This document shows, piece by piece, positions 8,955-17,948 of a stretch of 37,236 nt of DNA. The notes beneath the pieces are model-generated. The model searched no databases and had not been told where the DNA came from. It was given only the letters and a program-made list of their open reading frames with translations. Within the stretch, counting starts at the first letter, position 1; every line of letters begins with the position of its first letter. The position numbers and the translations under genes are program-made. This stretch comes from Cyanobacteria bacterium GSL.Bin1 (GTDB taxonomy: Bacteria; Cyanobacteriota; Cyanobacteriia; Cyanobacteriales; Rubidibacteraceae), in contig JAAANX010000156.1 in NCBI GenBank assembly GCA_009909085.1, positions 1 to 37,236 of the forward strand, read 5' to 3'.

Positions 8955-10238
8955 ATGGGAAAAATTCATGCCTTACGAGGAACGAAAGATATCCTGCCAG
9001 AAGAAGTGAGTTACTGGCAAGAAGTAGAAACGGTTGCCAAGGAAATTTTCACAAGAGCCGCTTATCGCGAAATTCGTCCGCCCATTTTTGAACAAACGGC
9101 ATTGTTTGAACGAGGAATCGGAGAAGCCACCGATGTGGTCAGTAAAGAAATGTATACGTTTCGCGATCGCGGCGATCGCAGCTGTACCCTCAGACCCGAA
9201 GGCACTGCGGGTGTGGTGCGAGCCTTTATTGAAAATGGACTCCACAACCAAGGGGTGCAACGGTTATGGTATGCCGGTCCTATGTTTCGTTATGAGCGTC
9301 CCCAAGCCGGGCGACAACGGCAATTTCACCAAATTGGACTCGAATTAATTGGTTCTCCTTCACCCGTTGCGGATGTCGAAGCGATCGCGCTGGCAACGGA
9401 TATTTTAGAGACCCTCGGTCTAAAACACCTCAGTTTGCAACTGAATTCAGTGGGCAATACCGAAGACCGGGAACGCTATCGCACTGCCCTCATCGAGTAT
9501 TTGACTCCCTACCAAGACAAACTGGATGCCGATTCTCAAGATCGCCTGACCCGTAACCCCCTGCGGATTCTCGACAGTAAAGATGAACAAACCCAAGCGA
9601 TTCTCCAAGATGCCCCGCGCCTCATTGATCATTTAGGAGAAGCCTCGCACCAGCACTTTGAACAAGTCCAAGCCCAGTTAAAGGAGTTGGGCATCGATTA
9701 CACCCTGAACTCCAATTTAGTGCGCGGTTTAGATTATTACACCCACACCGCCTTTGAAATTCAATCGGCGGACCTTGGGGCACAAGCAACGGTTTGTGGC
9801 GGTGGCCGGTATGATGGCTTAATTGCTGAACTCGGCGGTAATGAAACCCCCGCGATGGGGTGGGCCATTGGCATGGAGCGCCTGATTTTGCTCTTAAAAC
9901 AACTGAAAGCGGTGCCTGATCCAGAATTAGACTTTTATGTGGTCTCTCGCGGCGATCGCGCCCCCGCACAAGCCTTAACCATTGCTCAACAACTGCGTCA
10001 CCAGGGCTGGCGTGTGGAATTAGATCTCAGCGGCAGTCAAATTAAAAAACAATTTAAACGCGCCGATCGCAATGGCGCGATCGCCTGTTTAATTTTAGGC
10101 GATGCTGAAGTTGAACAAGGTACAGTTAACTTAAAATGGATGGCAACGCAAGAACAAACTGTCATGGAACAGCAGGAACTGCTTGCCAACAATGAGCAAC
10201 TCCGTCAGCAAATTTTGCAAGTTAAGAACCAGAATTAG
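8955..10238 (+). CDS. hisS: Histidyl-tRNA synthetase HisS
   Basis: A class II aminoacyl-tRNA synthetase of about 427 residues that charges tRNA-His. Visible motifs are [12 protein letters not shown] at the N-terminus, motif 2 in [19 protein letters not shown], the His-binding [14 protein letters not shown], the motif 3 region [15 protein letters not shown], and a C-terminal anticodon-binding domain (about 325-420). The frame also has an ATG at 8934, but the extra residues MTNNKPS are encoded by the heptamer repeat and its edge; the family normally starts at the Met-Gly-Lys-Ile at 8955. No strong ribosome site precedes either. Normal length for the family. Confidence 0.95.
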   Translation: MGKIHALRGTKDILPEEVSYWQEVETVAKEIFTRAAYREIRPPIFEQTALFERGIGEATDVVSKEMYTFRDRGDRSCTLRPEGTAGVVRAFIENGLHNQGVQRLWYAGPMFRYERPQAGRQRQFHQIGLELIGSPSPVADVEAIALATDILETLGLKHLSLQLNSVGNTEDRERYRTALIEYLTPYQDKLDADSQDRLTRNPLRILDSKDEQTQAILQDAPRLIDHLGEASHQHFEQVQAQLKELGIDYTLNSNLVRGLDYYTHTAFEIQSADLGAQATVCGGGRYDGLIAELGGNETPAMGWAIGMERLILLLKQLKAVPDPELDFYVVSRGDRAPAQALTIAQQLRHQGWRVELDLSGSQIKKQFKRADRNGAIACLILGDAEVEQGTVNLKWMATQEQTVMEQQELLANNEQLRQQILQVKNQN

Positions 10239-10250
10239 CTGGAAATCATC

Positions 10251-11516
10251 ATGATGGAAAATTGGGAATTTTTCCTGCAAAAAGTCGGTGAGGAAAACTG
10301 GGTGAGCATTAACTCTTCTCAACCCGAATTTCCCAACGGGCGATATGTGATTGCCGCCCGTGCTGCCCATCGCCCAAAAGAATGGATTGAAGTCGATATC
10401 AGTACTCGTAATAATCTTCGCACCAGAGAAAGAGTCCACAAGCACCAACACGCTTGTCAGCTCGATGAAACTGGATTTGCAATTTTAGTGGCGGAAATAG
10501 AACTGACTCCCGGCCTGTGGGAAATTCAGTGTCGAGGGGATATTCTTTCTGCTTTGATGGGAGAAAATTGGCAAGTTACTCTTTTATTGCGAGTCACTTT
10601 GGGGTTAGAAAAAGCAGCTGCTCATTTCCAACCCGCAGCTACCCAAACCTTAGCCCTCCCTGCTAAGGTTGCAGAAACTGATCCGGAAGAAGACTTAAAT
10701 CAGCTCCGATCACGCTTAATAAATGATGCCGATCAAATATTCCAGGAAGTGATTGATGATTTGTTTCCTCGGGTTACCCCCTCCCTTCACCTTGATCCTC
10801 TCGCCTCGACCAGCGACTATTCCCTCCATTTAGATGAAGAAATCCTAATTGCCCAAACCACCAAACCGATTATTGTCTCTGGACAAATCACGACCCAACA
10901 GCAACCGCCTCATCCCCAATTACGCCTCAATATTTCTCTGCGCGATCCCAGAACCGGCGATACGGTCGCTGAATTATCCCCTCGCCTTCGCGAGCAAAGT
11001 TTTCCTCTTACCTTCTGCTACTCCCTCAGCGTTCCCCCGGCGTGCAAAAGTTATCTCCTCGAAGGAGAAGTGACCCTTTGCGAAGATATGCCTGGAAAAG
11101 AAGGAAAAATCTTCGCCTCTCAAGGGTTTACGGTGAGTGCCAAATGGGAAAACCTACAACCGTTTCTGATTGGAGCAATTACTACCGCTACAGTTTCCCA
11201 TCCACCCGTCCCATTATCGCCTTTAAATCCTCAGCAACGTCAAGGAACTGCTTCTTATCCTTCTCGCTGGCAAGGCGTCTTTCCCCCCAAATTATCAACG
11301 CAATCGAGAAAGAAGAAGAAAACGCCTCCTGTCCTTCCCAACCTTCCGAATACAATCGGATCGAAGTCCAAACTAACGAAACCGAAGAAACCGAAAGAAT
11401 TTGTTTGGAAAAGACCCGGTCCACAAGACGATACTTCTCCTACTGCACAATGGGAATTGGAACTAACGACTGAGACTGAAATTGTGATTATTCAGAGGGA
11501 CGAGACAGAGCTATGA
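10251..11516 (+). CDS. Conserved-looking protein of unknown function, 421 residues
   Basis: I do not recognise the family. The N-terminal third (MMENWEFFLQKVGEENWVSI, then GRYVIAARAAHRPKEWIEVDI and ELTPGLWEIQCRGDILSALM) looks folded and Trp-rich. The middle contains a helical acidic stretch (IFQEVIDDLFP). About 195-310 is rich in beta-forming residues (IIVSGQI...RLNISLRDPRTGDTVAELSP), suggesting an immunoglobulin-like or beta-sandwich domain. The last 80 residues are a Pro/Lys-rich, probably disordered tail. No signal peptide or membrane helix. Two ATGs in tandem at 10251 and 10254. It follows hisS by 12 bases and overlaps the next gene by four (ATGA), so the pair is translationally coupled and likely works together. 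Confidence 0.75.
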   Translation: MMENWEFFLQKVGEENWVSINSSQPEFPNGRYVIAARAAHRPKEWIEVDISTRNNLRTRERVHKHQHACQLDETGFAILVAEIELTPGLWEIQCRGDILSALMGENWQVTLLLRVTLGLEKAAAHFQPAATQTLALPAKVAETDPEEDLNQLRSRLINDADQIFQEVIDDLFPRVTPSLHLDPLASTSDYSLHLDEEILIAQTTKPIIVSGQITTQQQPPHPQLRLNISLRDPRTGDTVAELSPRLREQSFPLTFCYSLSVPPACKSYLLEGEVTLCEDMPGKEGKIFASQGFTVSAKWENLQPFLIGAITTATVSHPPVPLSPLNPQQRQGTASYPSRWQGVFPPKLSTQSRKKKKTPPVLPNLPNTIGSKSKLTKPKKPKEFVWKRPGPQDDTSPTAQWELELTTETEIVIIQRDETEL

Positions 11517-11920
11517 TTGAGAACTGGACAAAAGAATTTTTTGCTTTCTGTGATGCCATCAACCAAGAAATCGAAGGTTTTTTTGCAGAAATGGAACAAA
11601 TGGCAGCAGAGTTTCCCCAAACACTGGATGAAGCAGTGCAGGAGGTAGAAACCACTCTCAGTGAAGAACTAGAAGTATTTTGGCAGGACTGCGAAGAAAT
11701 TTGGGATTGGTTTGATTCCGATTTTGATAGGTCAGAAGAAGAGGACAATGACAGTGAATTTATGATGACCTCAAAGGTGAATCCCGATCAAAATACTCAT
11801 CCTGCTTGTCAGGGCTGTCGTCATTATCATGGCTATGTTTATGGCGGAAATCTCTTTGTTTGTGGGATGCACCCCTATGGTTGGGAAGATGAAAATTGTC
11901 CAGATTGGGAAAGAGAATGA
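11513..11920 (+). CDS. Small acidic protein with a C-terminal Cys4 cluster, function unknown
   Basis: 135 residues. The first 80 are strongly acidic and helical (many Glu/Asp, repeated Trp/Phe: FWQDCEEIWDWFDSDFD). The C-terminal 40 residues hold Cys99, Cys102, Cys117 and Cys129, with His104, His106 and His120 nearby (ACQGCRHYHG, FVCGMHPYGW, ENCPDWE), which looks like a metal-binding or redox module. Its ATG overlaps the stop of the preceding 421-residue gene in ATGA. No family name comes to mind. An iron-sulfur or zinc site is inference from the cysteine pattern. Confidence 0.75.
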   Translation: MIENWTKEFFAFCDAINQEIEGFFAEMEQMAAEFPQTLDEAVQEVETTLSEELEVFWQDCEEIWDWFDSDFDRSEEEDNDSEFMMTSKVNPDQNTHPACQGCRHYHGYVYGGNLFVCGMHPYGWEDENCPDWERE

Positions 11921-12041
11921 CCGGGAGATTCGGATATAGGGTTTAGAATTTAAATGAGAGGGGTGCCTGGCAGACAGGACCCATTGCTCTTGAGTGTTCC
12001 CTGTTGCCCAAACAACAAATAGCAGAATAAGGAGACAATAT

Positions 12042-12620
12042 TTGCTTGACAATCGAGATGTCGTGATTGAATGGTTAGAAAAAAATGTTCCGAGTGCCCG
12101 CGTTCAACATATTTTGGGAGTTGAGCAAATGGCAAAAGAATTAGCCCAGTTGCATCAAGCGGATGAAGAAAAAGCAAAAATTGCAGGGCTAATGCATGAT
12201 TTAGCGAAATACTTTCCCGCCGATAAACTGTTAACCCTGGCCCGGGAAAAATCAATTCCCATTGATAGGATTTGTGCGGTGCGTCCTCACTTGTTACACG
12301 CCGATGTGAGTGCGATTGTGGCACAAGAAACCTTTGCTGTAAAAGATGAAGAAATTTTAAGCGCGATCGCGCAACATACCTTGGGCAATGCCGAAATGTC
12401 CAAAACCAGTTGCATTGTATTTGTGGCGGATAAATTAGAACCCAACCGCGGCGACACCCCAGAATTGAATGCGATGCGCGAAGCCACCTGCGAAAACCTC
12501 TATCGTGGCGTTTATCAAGTCTGTGACCTTGCGATCAAAAAATTAATGCAAAAGGGACGTCCGATTCATCCGCGAACGGTCGCGACTCGGAACTGGGCAA
12601 TGCAAGCGCAAAAATGTTAA
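12042..12620 (+). CDS. yqeK: YqeK-type HD-domain hydrolase (bis(5'-nucleosyl)-tetraphosphatase, symmetrical)
   Basis: About 192 residues forming a single HD domain: VQHILGVEQMAKELA supplies the first His, GLMHDLAKYFP the HD pair, and HADVSAIVAQE and AIAQHTLGNAEMS later His residues, ending with VFVADKLEPNR. This matches the YqeK family, which hydrolyses diadenosine tetraphosphate to two ADP. The start is decided by a ribosome site: AAGGAG at 12029-12034, seven bases before TTG at 12042. A GTG at 11994 is in frame but lies before that site and adds 16 residues that are unlike the family. It precedes rsfS by 105 bases, the order yqeK-rsfS being common in bacteria. Confidence 0.87.
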   Translation: MLDNRDVVIEWLEKNVPSARVQHILGVEQMAKELAQLHQADEEKAKIAGLMHDLAKYFPADKLLTLAREKSIPIDRICAVRPHLLHADVSAIVAQETFAVKDEEILSAIAQHTLGNAEMSKTSCIVFVADKLEPNRGDTPELNAMREATCENLYRGVYQVCDLAIKKLMQKGRPIHPRTVATRNWAMQAQKC

Positions 12621-12725
12621 CGCCTCTGTATCATTGAATCCCGATCAAAAACAATCCACGCTATCTTGGTGGTAAGTTCAATTTAGTCGCTATTGTAAGA
12701 CTCAGCAAACCTTCAAACGTATTTC

Positions 12726-13145
12726 ATGAATCATCAGGCTAATTCTAATCCTACTTCCCCGAACACTCCAACCTTGGCTGCTGCAGAAAAATTGGCTTGG
12801 ACCATCGCGCACGCTGCGGATAGTCGGAAAGCAGGAGATATTGTGCTTCTAGAAGTTGTGGATGTCTCGTACCTTGCCGATTACTTTGTCATTGGTACAG
12901 GCTATTCCCGGACTCAAGTAAAAGCCATCTCTGATGCCATCCAAGACGCCGTTGAACAGCAATGGCATTCGACGCCAGTACGCATAGAAGGACAAAAGGA
13001 ACGGAACTGGATTTTACTAGATTATGGCGATGTCATTGCTCATATTTTGCTACCTGAAGAACGAGAATTTTACGGTATTGAAGCGTTTTGGGGACACGCT
13101 AAACGGATTGACTTTGAAACGGTCCAACAAGCAGAAGCAGGTTAA
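12726..13145 (+). CDS. rsfS: Ribosomal silencing factor RsfS
   Basis: 139 residues matching the RsfS/Iojap family: KAGDIVLLEVVDVSYLADYFVIGTG, SRTQVKAISDAIQDAVEQ, the Trp-containing EGQKERNWILLDYGDVIAHI, and the tail EREFYGIEAFWGHAKRID. RsfS binds ribosomal protein L14 (uL14) on the 50S subunit and blocks joining with 30S when nutrients are low. An N-terminal 17-residue Asn/Pro/Thr extension is cyanobacterial. It sits behind yqeK and five bases before the CGLD27 gene, suggesting one transcript. Confidence 0.95.
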   Translation: MNHQANSNPTSPNTPTLAAAEKLAWTIAHAADSRKAGDIVLLEVVDVSYLADYFVIGTGYSRTQVKAISDAIQDAVEQQWHSTPVRIEGQKERNWILLDYGDVIAHILLPEEREFYGIEAFWGHAKRIDFETVQQAEAG

Positions 13146-13150
13146 TCCCC

Positions 13151-13666
13151 ATGAGAGATCTATCGACATCTCAACCTTGTCCGGTCCCACCCGAACAACT
13201 CCCTCTCAACGAATATGACCAATTAAAAACGGCTTGGCCCTTTCGTTGGGTGACGTTCACTCGCGCCGCTTATATTCGGAAACTTTTGTGGACATGGGGA
13301 TGGGGCTGGATTCTGGCAGCCCCCCTCACCGCTGGCAGCTTTCCCCTGGAGACGCATCCCTGGGAATTTATGTGTTGTAGTGCTTTCGGGGGCAGTTTAC
13401 TCGTTGTCTTTATGGTGGTGAGACTTTATTTGGGATGGTCTTATGTTCGGACTCGCTTGAACAAAGCCGAGATTCCCTATGAAGAGTCAGGCTGGTACGA
13501 TGGACAAACTTGGGAAAAGCCGGAAGCGGTTTTAGAGCGCGATCGATTAGTCGTGTCTTATCAAATACAGCCTATCTTTCAACGTTTGCAGATGACAGGT
13601 GTGATCTTGATTCTTCTCAGCGCGATCGATATTTCGGCTTGGCGACTTCTCACTCATTTTTTCTAA
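13151..13666 (+). CDS. CGLD27-type membrane protein (DUF1230)
   Basis: 171 residues with three or four hydrophobic segments (about 46-64, 75-100, 148-170). The pattern VPPEQLPLNEYDQLKTAWPF near the start and the SGWYDGQTWEKPEAVLERDRLVVSYQI block after the second helix are the signature of CGLD27, conserved in the green lineage and diatoms. In algae and plants CGLD27 is linked to iron and chloroplast homeostasis, but the biochemical role is unknown. It begins five bases after rsfS and ends 15 bases before the asparaginase gene. Confidence 0.85.
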   Translation: MRDLSTSQPCPVPPEQLPLNEYDQLKTAWPFRWVTFTRAAYIRKLLWTWGWGWILAAPLTAGSFPLETHPWEFMCCSAFGGSLLVVFMVVRLYLGWSYVRTRLNKAEIPYEESGWYDGQTWEKPEAVLERDRLVVSYQIQPIFQRLQMTGVILILLSAIDISAWRLLTHFF

Positions 13667-13681
13667 ATTGATCAATCATTT

Positions 13682-14632
13682 ATGAACAAAAAACGGACGC
13701 AAACCCCAGAAGTGGAAGTTCATCTCCTGCGCGAAGGAATCATCGAATCTCTCCATCAAGTCCATGCCCTCGTCTGTGATGACCGAGGACGTATTTTATC
13801 TTTTGCCGGTCATTGTGAAACGGCTTCGTTTATTCGTTCCGCTTTAAAGCCCTTTCAAGCCCTACCAACGGTAAAGAGTGGCGCCTTTGAACAGTTTCAA
13901 CTCACTGATAAAGACCTCGCCATCATGTGCAGTTCCCATCAAGGAACGGTGCAACAAGCCCGACAAGTGTTTAATATTCTCTGGCGTGCTGATGTTGAAC
14001 CCACTGCTTTACAGTGCCCAATTCCACCCGGAAAACGCAGTCCTCTCGAGCATAACTGTTCTGGGAAACATGCAGGAATGCTTGCCGCTTGCCAACAGCA
14101 TGGTTGGCCCCTCAGCCAGTATTTGCGTCATCGTAGTCCGATCCAAGAATTGATCCTCAAGGGGGTCGGCGAACTGTTACAGATGCCGGGTGCAGAATTT
14201 ATTGGCGTTCAAGATGATTGTGGTGCCCCGACCTATTTTATGCAACTGTCGCAAATGGCAACCCTTTATGCTCATTTATCTTCGGGAGATGATCTTTACT
14301 TAGAACGAATTAGCCGGGCGATGACCCATTATCCAGAAATGGTTGCAGGAGAAGGGTCCTTTGATACGGAGTTAATGAAAGCCACGAATGGGGAAATCGT
14401 TAGTAAATCGGGTGCTGAAGGCGTACAGTGTATTGGTCGCATTGGTGAAGGGATGGGTTTAGCCATCAAAGCCCTCGATGGTTCAAAACGAGCAAAGTAT
14501 GCCACTGCGATTCATCTGTTGATGCAAATGGGTTGGATTAGTCCTAGCATCTCCGAAAATTTGGCGGAAAAGTTTATGAGTTTTGATGAGCATAAGCGCT
14601 TAGAGGTTATTGGTGAGTTGACGTTTGTTTAA
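13682..14632 (+). CDS. L-asparaginase, asparaginase II (Rhizobium-type) family
   Basis: A 316-residue protein with family landmarks VHLLREGIIESLHQ near the start, IRSALKPFQALP, CSSHQGTVQQAR, the Cys-containing EHNCSGKHAGMLA and GVQDDCGAPTYFM, MVAGEGSFDTELM, and SKSGAEGVQCIG. The family (PF06089) is serine-beta-lactamase-like in fold and unrelated to the classical bacterial asparaginases; the SSHQG and CSGKH motifs contribute to the active site. The reaction is asparagine to aspartate plus ammonium. It is last in the rsfS-CGLD27-asparaginase run and convergent with the DUF4168-like gene only nine bases away. Confidence 0.85.
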   Translation: MNKKRTQTPEVEVHLLREGIIESLHQVHALVCDDRGRILSFAGHCETASFIRSALKPFQALPTVKSGAFEQFQLTDKDLAIMCSSHQGTVQQARQVFNILWRADVEPTALQCPIPPGKRSPLEHNCSGKHAGMLAACQQHGWPLSQYLRHRSPIQELILKGVGELLQMPGAEFIGVQDDCGAPTYFMQLSQMATLYAHLSSGDDLYLERISRAMTHYPEMVAGEGSFDTELMKATNGEIVSKSGAEGVQCIGRIGEGMGLAIKALDGSKRAKYATAIHLLMQMGWISPSISENLAEKFMSFDEHKRLEVIGELTFV

Positions 14633-14641
14633 AGGGAGTGA

Positions 14642-15100
14642 TTATTGCAACTCCTGCATTTCTGCTTGTACCTCCTGTTTCAGCTGGGGATTGGATTGAA
14701 CGTCAGTTGTGATATTATTAAATTCCGAGACGGTTAATCCCTGTTGCTGAACGATATTTTGGGAGCGGTTACAATAGTCAACAATGAGGGATTGGGCTTC
14801 TGCGGGGAGGTCTTGATAGCTTTGGGCACGGTTACAAGCAATACTGGGAACCTCTTGTGAATTTAAGACGGTTTGAATATCCTGTAAAGCCCTTTGGCGT
14901 AAGGGCTCAATTTCAAGTAGGGCTTGTGCATAATTCCTTAAAGTATTCTCATCGTAATTTTGTGCTTGTGCAATGAGGCGAATCTGAAATCCAGGATGAT
15001 CAAAGATTTTATTGCTAACAATATCGAGTCCACTGGCTGAGAATAGCCAAGTTCCTGTCAAGAAGGTAACTTTAATTAAGTTTAAGTAAGAGAGTGTCAT
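14642..15100 (-). CDS. Exported small helical protein, DUF4168-like
   Basis: 152 residues with an N-terminal hydrophobic segment (about 5-25) that probably directs export, then helices. The phrases NYDENTLRNYAQALLEIEPLRQ and GLTVSEFNNITTDVQSNPQL agree with DUF4168, a family of small secreted or periplasmic proteins of unknown function. A Cys pair (ACNRAQSY, DYCNRSQ) could form a disulfide outside the cytoplasm. It ends nine bases from the convergent asparaginase gene, with no room for a terminator between them. Confidence 0.7.
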   Translation of the reverse strand: MTLSYLNLIKVTFLTGTWLFSASGLDIVSNKIFDHPGFQIRLIAQAQNYDENTLRNYAQALLEIEPLRQRALQDIQTVLNSQEVPSIACNRAQSYQDLPAEAQSLIVDYCNRSQNIVQQQGLTVSEFNNITTDVQSNPQLKQEVQAEMQELQ

Positions 15101-15410
15101 AGTTGGGTCGTTATTGATCGAAATTAACTTGTTATTAAGCAGAGCGTCATTTTCTGGGTTAAGAGACGATAAGAAAAATTTAAAAGTTTCAGCAGTTTGA
15201 GCAATAGATTAATTGGGGTATAAATATTTACATATAATTTCAAAATCGAAAAAGTCAGACTGAATTCAGAATCTGATTGTCTCAGCAATTTTTAAGTTTA
15301 ACTTCAGTAATTAACGTAATTTTATCATTAGAATTTTTACTGAAAATGTATTTTTTGCTTCAAAAAAAAATAGTAATTGACGACTTAGTTCTTCCTCAGC
15401 AAACTTTCAA
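15101..15410. other. AT-rich spacer upstream of the DUF4168-like gene
   Basis: 310 bases with no convincing ORF, RNA gene or strong hairpin. It must hold the promoter of the minus-strand DUF4168-like gene and the 3' end of the holA transcript. I could not pick a specific -10/-35 pair. Confidence 0.6.
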
Positions 15411-16397
15411 TCATTGCTTTTGAAAAACTTCACAAAGTTGAATAATTTGGGTTTGCAGAGTTATTTCCGGGGGCTTTCCTTTTTTGAGATCAGCTTCTAA
15501 AGTTAACAGCATCGGGAAAGCATCTAAAAATTGCTGTAAAGTAAAGGAATGGACTTCTTGGCGCAGAAAATAAACCCGCTTTGGATTCTTAATTTCTGCC
15601 GCTTGAGCAATGACTTGCTGATCTCTTTCTCCTTGTTCTACTTTAAGCTTGATCCACAACCAAGTGCGAAATTGTCCGACTAAAACGGCAACAATTTTAA
15701 GGGCAGATTCATTCCGGTTTAATAACTCAGCAATTAGCTTCAGGGCCTGGTTTGTATCTCCATTAGCAATTGCTTTTGCTAATTGTAAACTATTGTGGGT
15801 ACTGGCACTGACCAGTTGCGCGATCGCGCTTTCATCAAGGGCAACCTGCTTCCCAGCAGCATAGAGAGACAATTTCTCTAATTCCTGAGATAACAAGCGC
15901 GTATTATTCCCCACTGCCTCTGCTAGACGTTCCTTTGCTGGCATTGTCAATTCTACTCCTTTTTCTTTAGCCATCGTTTCCACTTGCGCCAACAATTGTT
16001 CCGTTTTCCAGGGGGGAATGACCGCAAACTCTCTGATTGTGGCGTAGTTTTTTAAGACTTTTGTGGACTTCAACCGTCCATCTGGTTTTTTGTCGCTGGT
16101 AAATAGTAAATGAGACGTTGCTGGTAATTGGGGTAACGTGCGCTCTAACTCAGATAATAAGGCAGAAGAACAATGTTGACCCAAATTCGTTTGCCTCACC
16201 CAAATCAGACGCCCGCCTCCCCCAAAGGGAGGGGTTAAAGCCTGATCGAGTCCTTCGGTTACTGCCTCTGTTTTTTCTCCAGGAATGAGATCTTCATTGA
16301 ACTCTCCCCAGAGAGGATCAACCACTTTTTCTCGTAAAGCAGTGATCGCTTGATTTAAACGATATTCGTCTTCCCCCCAAAAAAAGTAAACTGGCAT
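15411..16397 (-). CDS. holA: DNA polymerase III subunit delta HolA
   Basis: 328 residues, normal for the family. The start MPVYFFWGEDEYRLNQAITALREKV is the classic HolA N-terminus, where the nucleotide-binding-like loop (GEDEYRL) is degenerate. Later blocks fit too: PFGGGGRLIWVRQ, LLFTSDKKPDGRLKSTKVLKNY, LLAQVETMAKEKG, AVGNNTRLLSQELEKLSLY and the C-terminal collar domain (about 215-328). HolA opens the beta sliding clamp within the clamp loader. It is divergent from the 2H phosphoesterase gene with a 72-base spacer that must contain both starts. Confidence 0.93.
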   Translation of the reverse strand: MPVYFFWGEDEYRLNQAITALREKVVDPLWGEFNEDLIPGEKTEAVTEGLDQALTPPFGGGGRLIWVRQTNLGQHCSSALLSELERTLPQLPATSHLLFTSDKKPDGRLKSTKVLKNYATIREFAVIPPWKTEQLLAQVETMAKEKGVELTMPAKERLAEAVGNNTRLLSQELEKLSLYAAGKQVALDESAIAQLVSASTHNSLQLAKAIANGDTNQALKLIAELLNRNESALKIVAVLVGQFRTWLWIKLKVEQGERDQQVIAQAAEIKNPKRVYFLRQEVHSFTLQQFLDAFPMLLTLEADLKKGKPPEITLQTQIIQLCEVFQKQ

Positions 16398-16469
16398 ATC
16401 TAAGTGATGTTTTTTGTCGGCTTTTCCTTTATTGTGGTTGTATGAAGGTTACTAGGAGATAGATTAGCC

Positions 16470-17267
16470 TTGGACGAAGCGTATCAAAAGTATGTGGAAC
16501 GAGTCGGACGATTATCGCAACCGACTTTATATCCCACCCAATTAAAAAATATCCAAGAATCCCCTAAATTCCAACGGGATGACCAAGGGCGAGTCAAAGC
16601 AAAGGCTTTCCCTGGATACAGTGTCGTTACTCCTCCTTATGAGGAGGATACAGGGAATGAGGGATTTTATCACCATCTTGCTCAAACACAGAAACGTTTA
16701 CTCACTCAACTGCCTCAGGATTTTATTTTACCGGTTCCTGCTTCCAGTTTTCATGTCACATTAGCGGATTTAATCTGGGGTGATGAATTTGAAGCAGCAG
16801 TTGCGAAAAATTCTGAATTTGAAACGCAATTGAGACATCAAATTGCTGTTAGTTTTGAACAATATCAAAAAGAAAATTACGTTTCTAACCCCTTGCAGTG
16901 GCAATTATTAGGGTTAATTATTCGTCCGCGCGCGATCGTCGTTGGGTTATTGCCCAAAGACGAAAATTCTTATCAGCAAGTTATCCAATTACGCCGTGCC
17001 ATCTATCAAAATCAAGGCTTATTATCGTTAGGTTTAGAACAGCATTATCATTTCTTAGCTCATGTTACCCTCGGCTATTTTGGCAACGTGCCTCAAGCCT
17101 CTCAACAAGATGAAATTTGCACGACATTAACCGCAATTAATGACCAATGGTTAGAAGCCGATCCCAAAATCTTAACGGTCTATCGGGCTGAATTACGCAA
17201 GTTTTCTGATATGACAGCCTTTACACGCCAACCTGATTTTCCGGTCACTACCTTTGGTGAGAAATAA
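16470..17267 (+). CDS. 2H phosphoesterase-like protein (DUF1868 type)
   Basis: 265 residues with the two-histidine signature of 2H phosphoesterases: SSFHVTLADLIWGD (about residue 95) and HFLAHVTLGYFG (about residue 195), each an H-x-T motif on a beta strand. AFPGYSVVTPPYEEDTGNEGFYHHL is typical of the DUF1868 branch. 2H enzymes cut or join 2',5'- or cyclic phosphodiesters in RNA or nucleotides; the substrate of this branch is unknown. The start is TTG at 16470, 11 bases after AGGAG (16454-16458); no ATG lies nearby. It is divergent from holA. Confidence 0.75.
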   Translation: MDEAYQKYVERVGRLSQPTLYPTQLKNIQESPKFQRDDQGRVKAKAFPGYSVVTPPYEEDTGNEGFYHHLAQTQKRLLTQLPQDFILPVPASSFHVTLADLIWGDEFEAAVAKNSEFETQLRHQIAVSFEQYQKENYVSNPLQWQLLGLIIRPRAIVVGLLPKDENSYQQVIQLRRAIYQNQGLLSLGLEQHYHFLAHVTLGYFGNVPQASQQDEICTTLTAINDQWLEADPKILTVYRAELRKFSDMTAFTRQPDFPVTTFGEK

Positions 17268-17330
17268 TTCAAGCTGTTATTTGTTATTGGTTATTTGTTC
17301 ACAGCTTACTAGTAACCAGTAACTGCAATT

Positions 17331-17948
17331 ATGAGTAAACGATCCCTAAATCATCCTATTGTCGAAGCAAGCTTTGCCATTATTGATCGCGAAGTTGGCG
17401 CTCATCCCTATTCCCAGAAAGAATATCGGGTTATTCGTCGTGCGATCCACGCAACAGCAGATTTTGATTTTTTAAACTTGTTTTATTTTAGTGAGCAAGT
17501 GATTGCAAAAGCAATTCAAGCTCTTCAAACTAAAACGCCGATTATCGTTGATGTGGGAATGGTAGAAAAAGGAATTCAAGGGATGGTTGATAAAACCTCC
17601 CAAAATCCAATCATTTGTGCCCTGGAAGCGGCGAAAGAGATTCCTGCTGGCAAAACCCGCACTGAAACCGGATTACTCAATTGTCTAGAAATTTATCCCC
17701 AAGGGATTTATGTGATTGGGAATGCCCCCACTGCCCTATTAGCGCTTTGTGACGCGATCGCGCAAGGAAAGGCACAACCGAGTTTAGTCATTGGCGCACC
17801 GGTGGGGTTTGTCTCAGTGGTCGAGTCAAAACAAGCCCTGGCACAAACGCTAGTTCCTCAAATTCGAGTGGAGGGGCGCAAAGGGGGATCGGCAGTAGCT
17901 GGTGCCATTATGAATGCTTTATTGGTGTTAAGTGCAGAGGAAGCATGA
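17331..17948 (+). CDS. cobH: Precorrin-8X methylmutase (CobH/CbiC)
   Basis: 205 residues with the family hallmarks: SFAIIDREVG, the catalytic-His motif RRAIHATADFDF, VDVGMVEKGIQG, ETGLLNCLEIYP, YVIGNAPTALLALCD, VIGAPVGFVSVVESK and a Gly-rich GRKGGSAVAGAIMNALL near the C-terminus. It moves a methyl group from C-11 to C-12 to give hydrogenobyrinate or cobyrinate in corrin-ring synthesis. Its stop overlaps the cbiET start by four bases, so the two are coupled. The 62-base gap upstream contains alternating TTATTTG/TTATTGG-type short repeats. Confidence 0.93.
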   Translation: MSKRSLNHPIVEASFAIIDREVGAHPYSQKEYRVIRRAIHATADFDFLNLFYFSEQVIAKAIQALQTKTPIIVDVGMVEKGIQGMVDKTSQNPIICALEAAKEIPAGKTRTETGLLNCLEIYPQGIYVIGNAPTALLALCDAIAQGKAQPSLVIGAPVGFVSVVESKQALAQTLVPQIRVEGRKGGSAVAGAIMNALLVLSAEEA

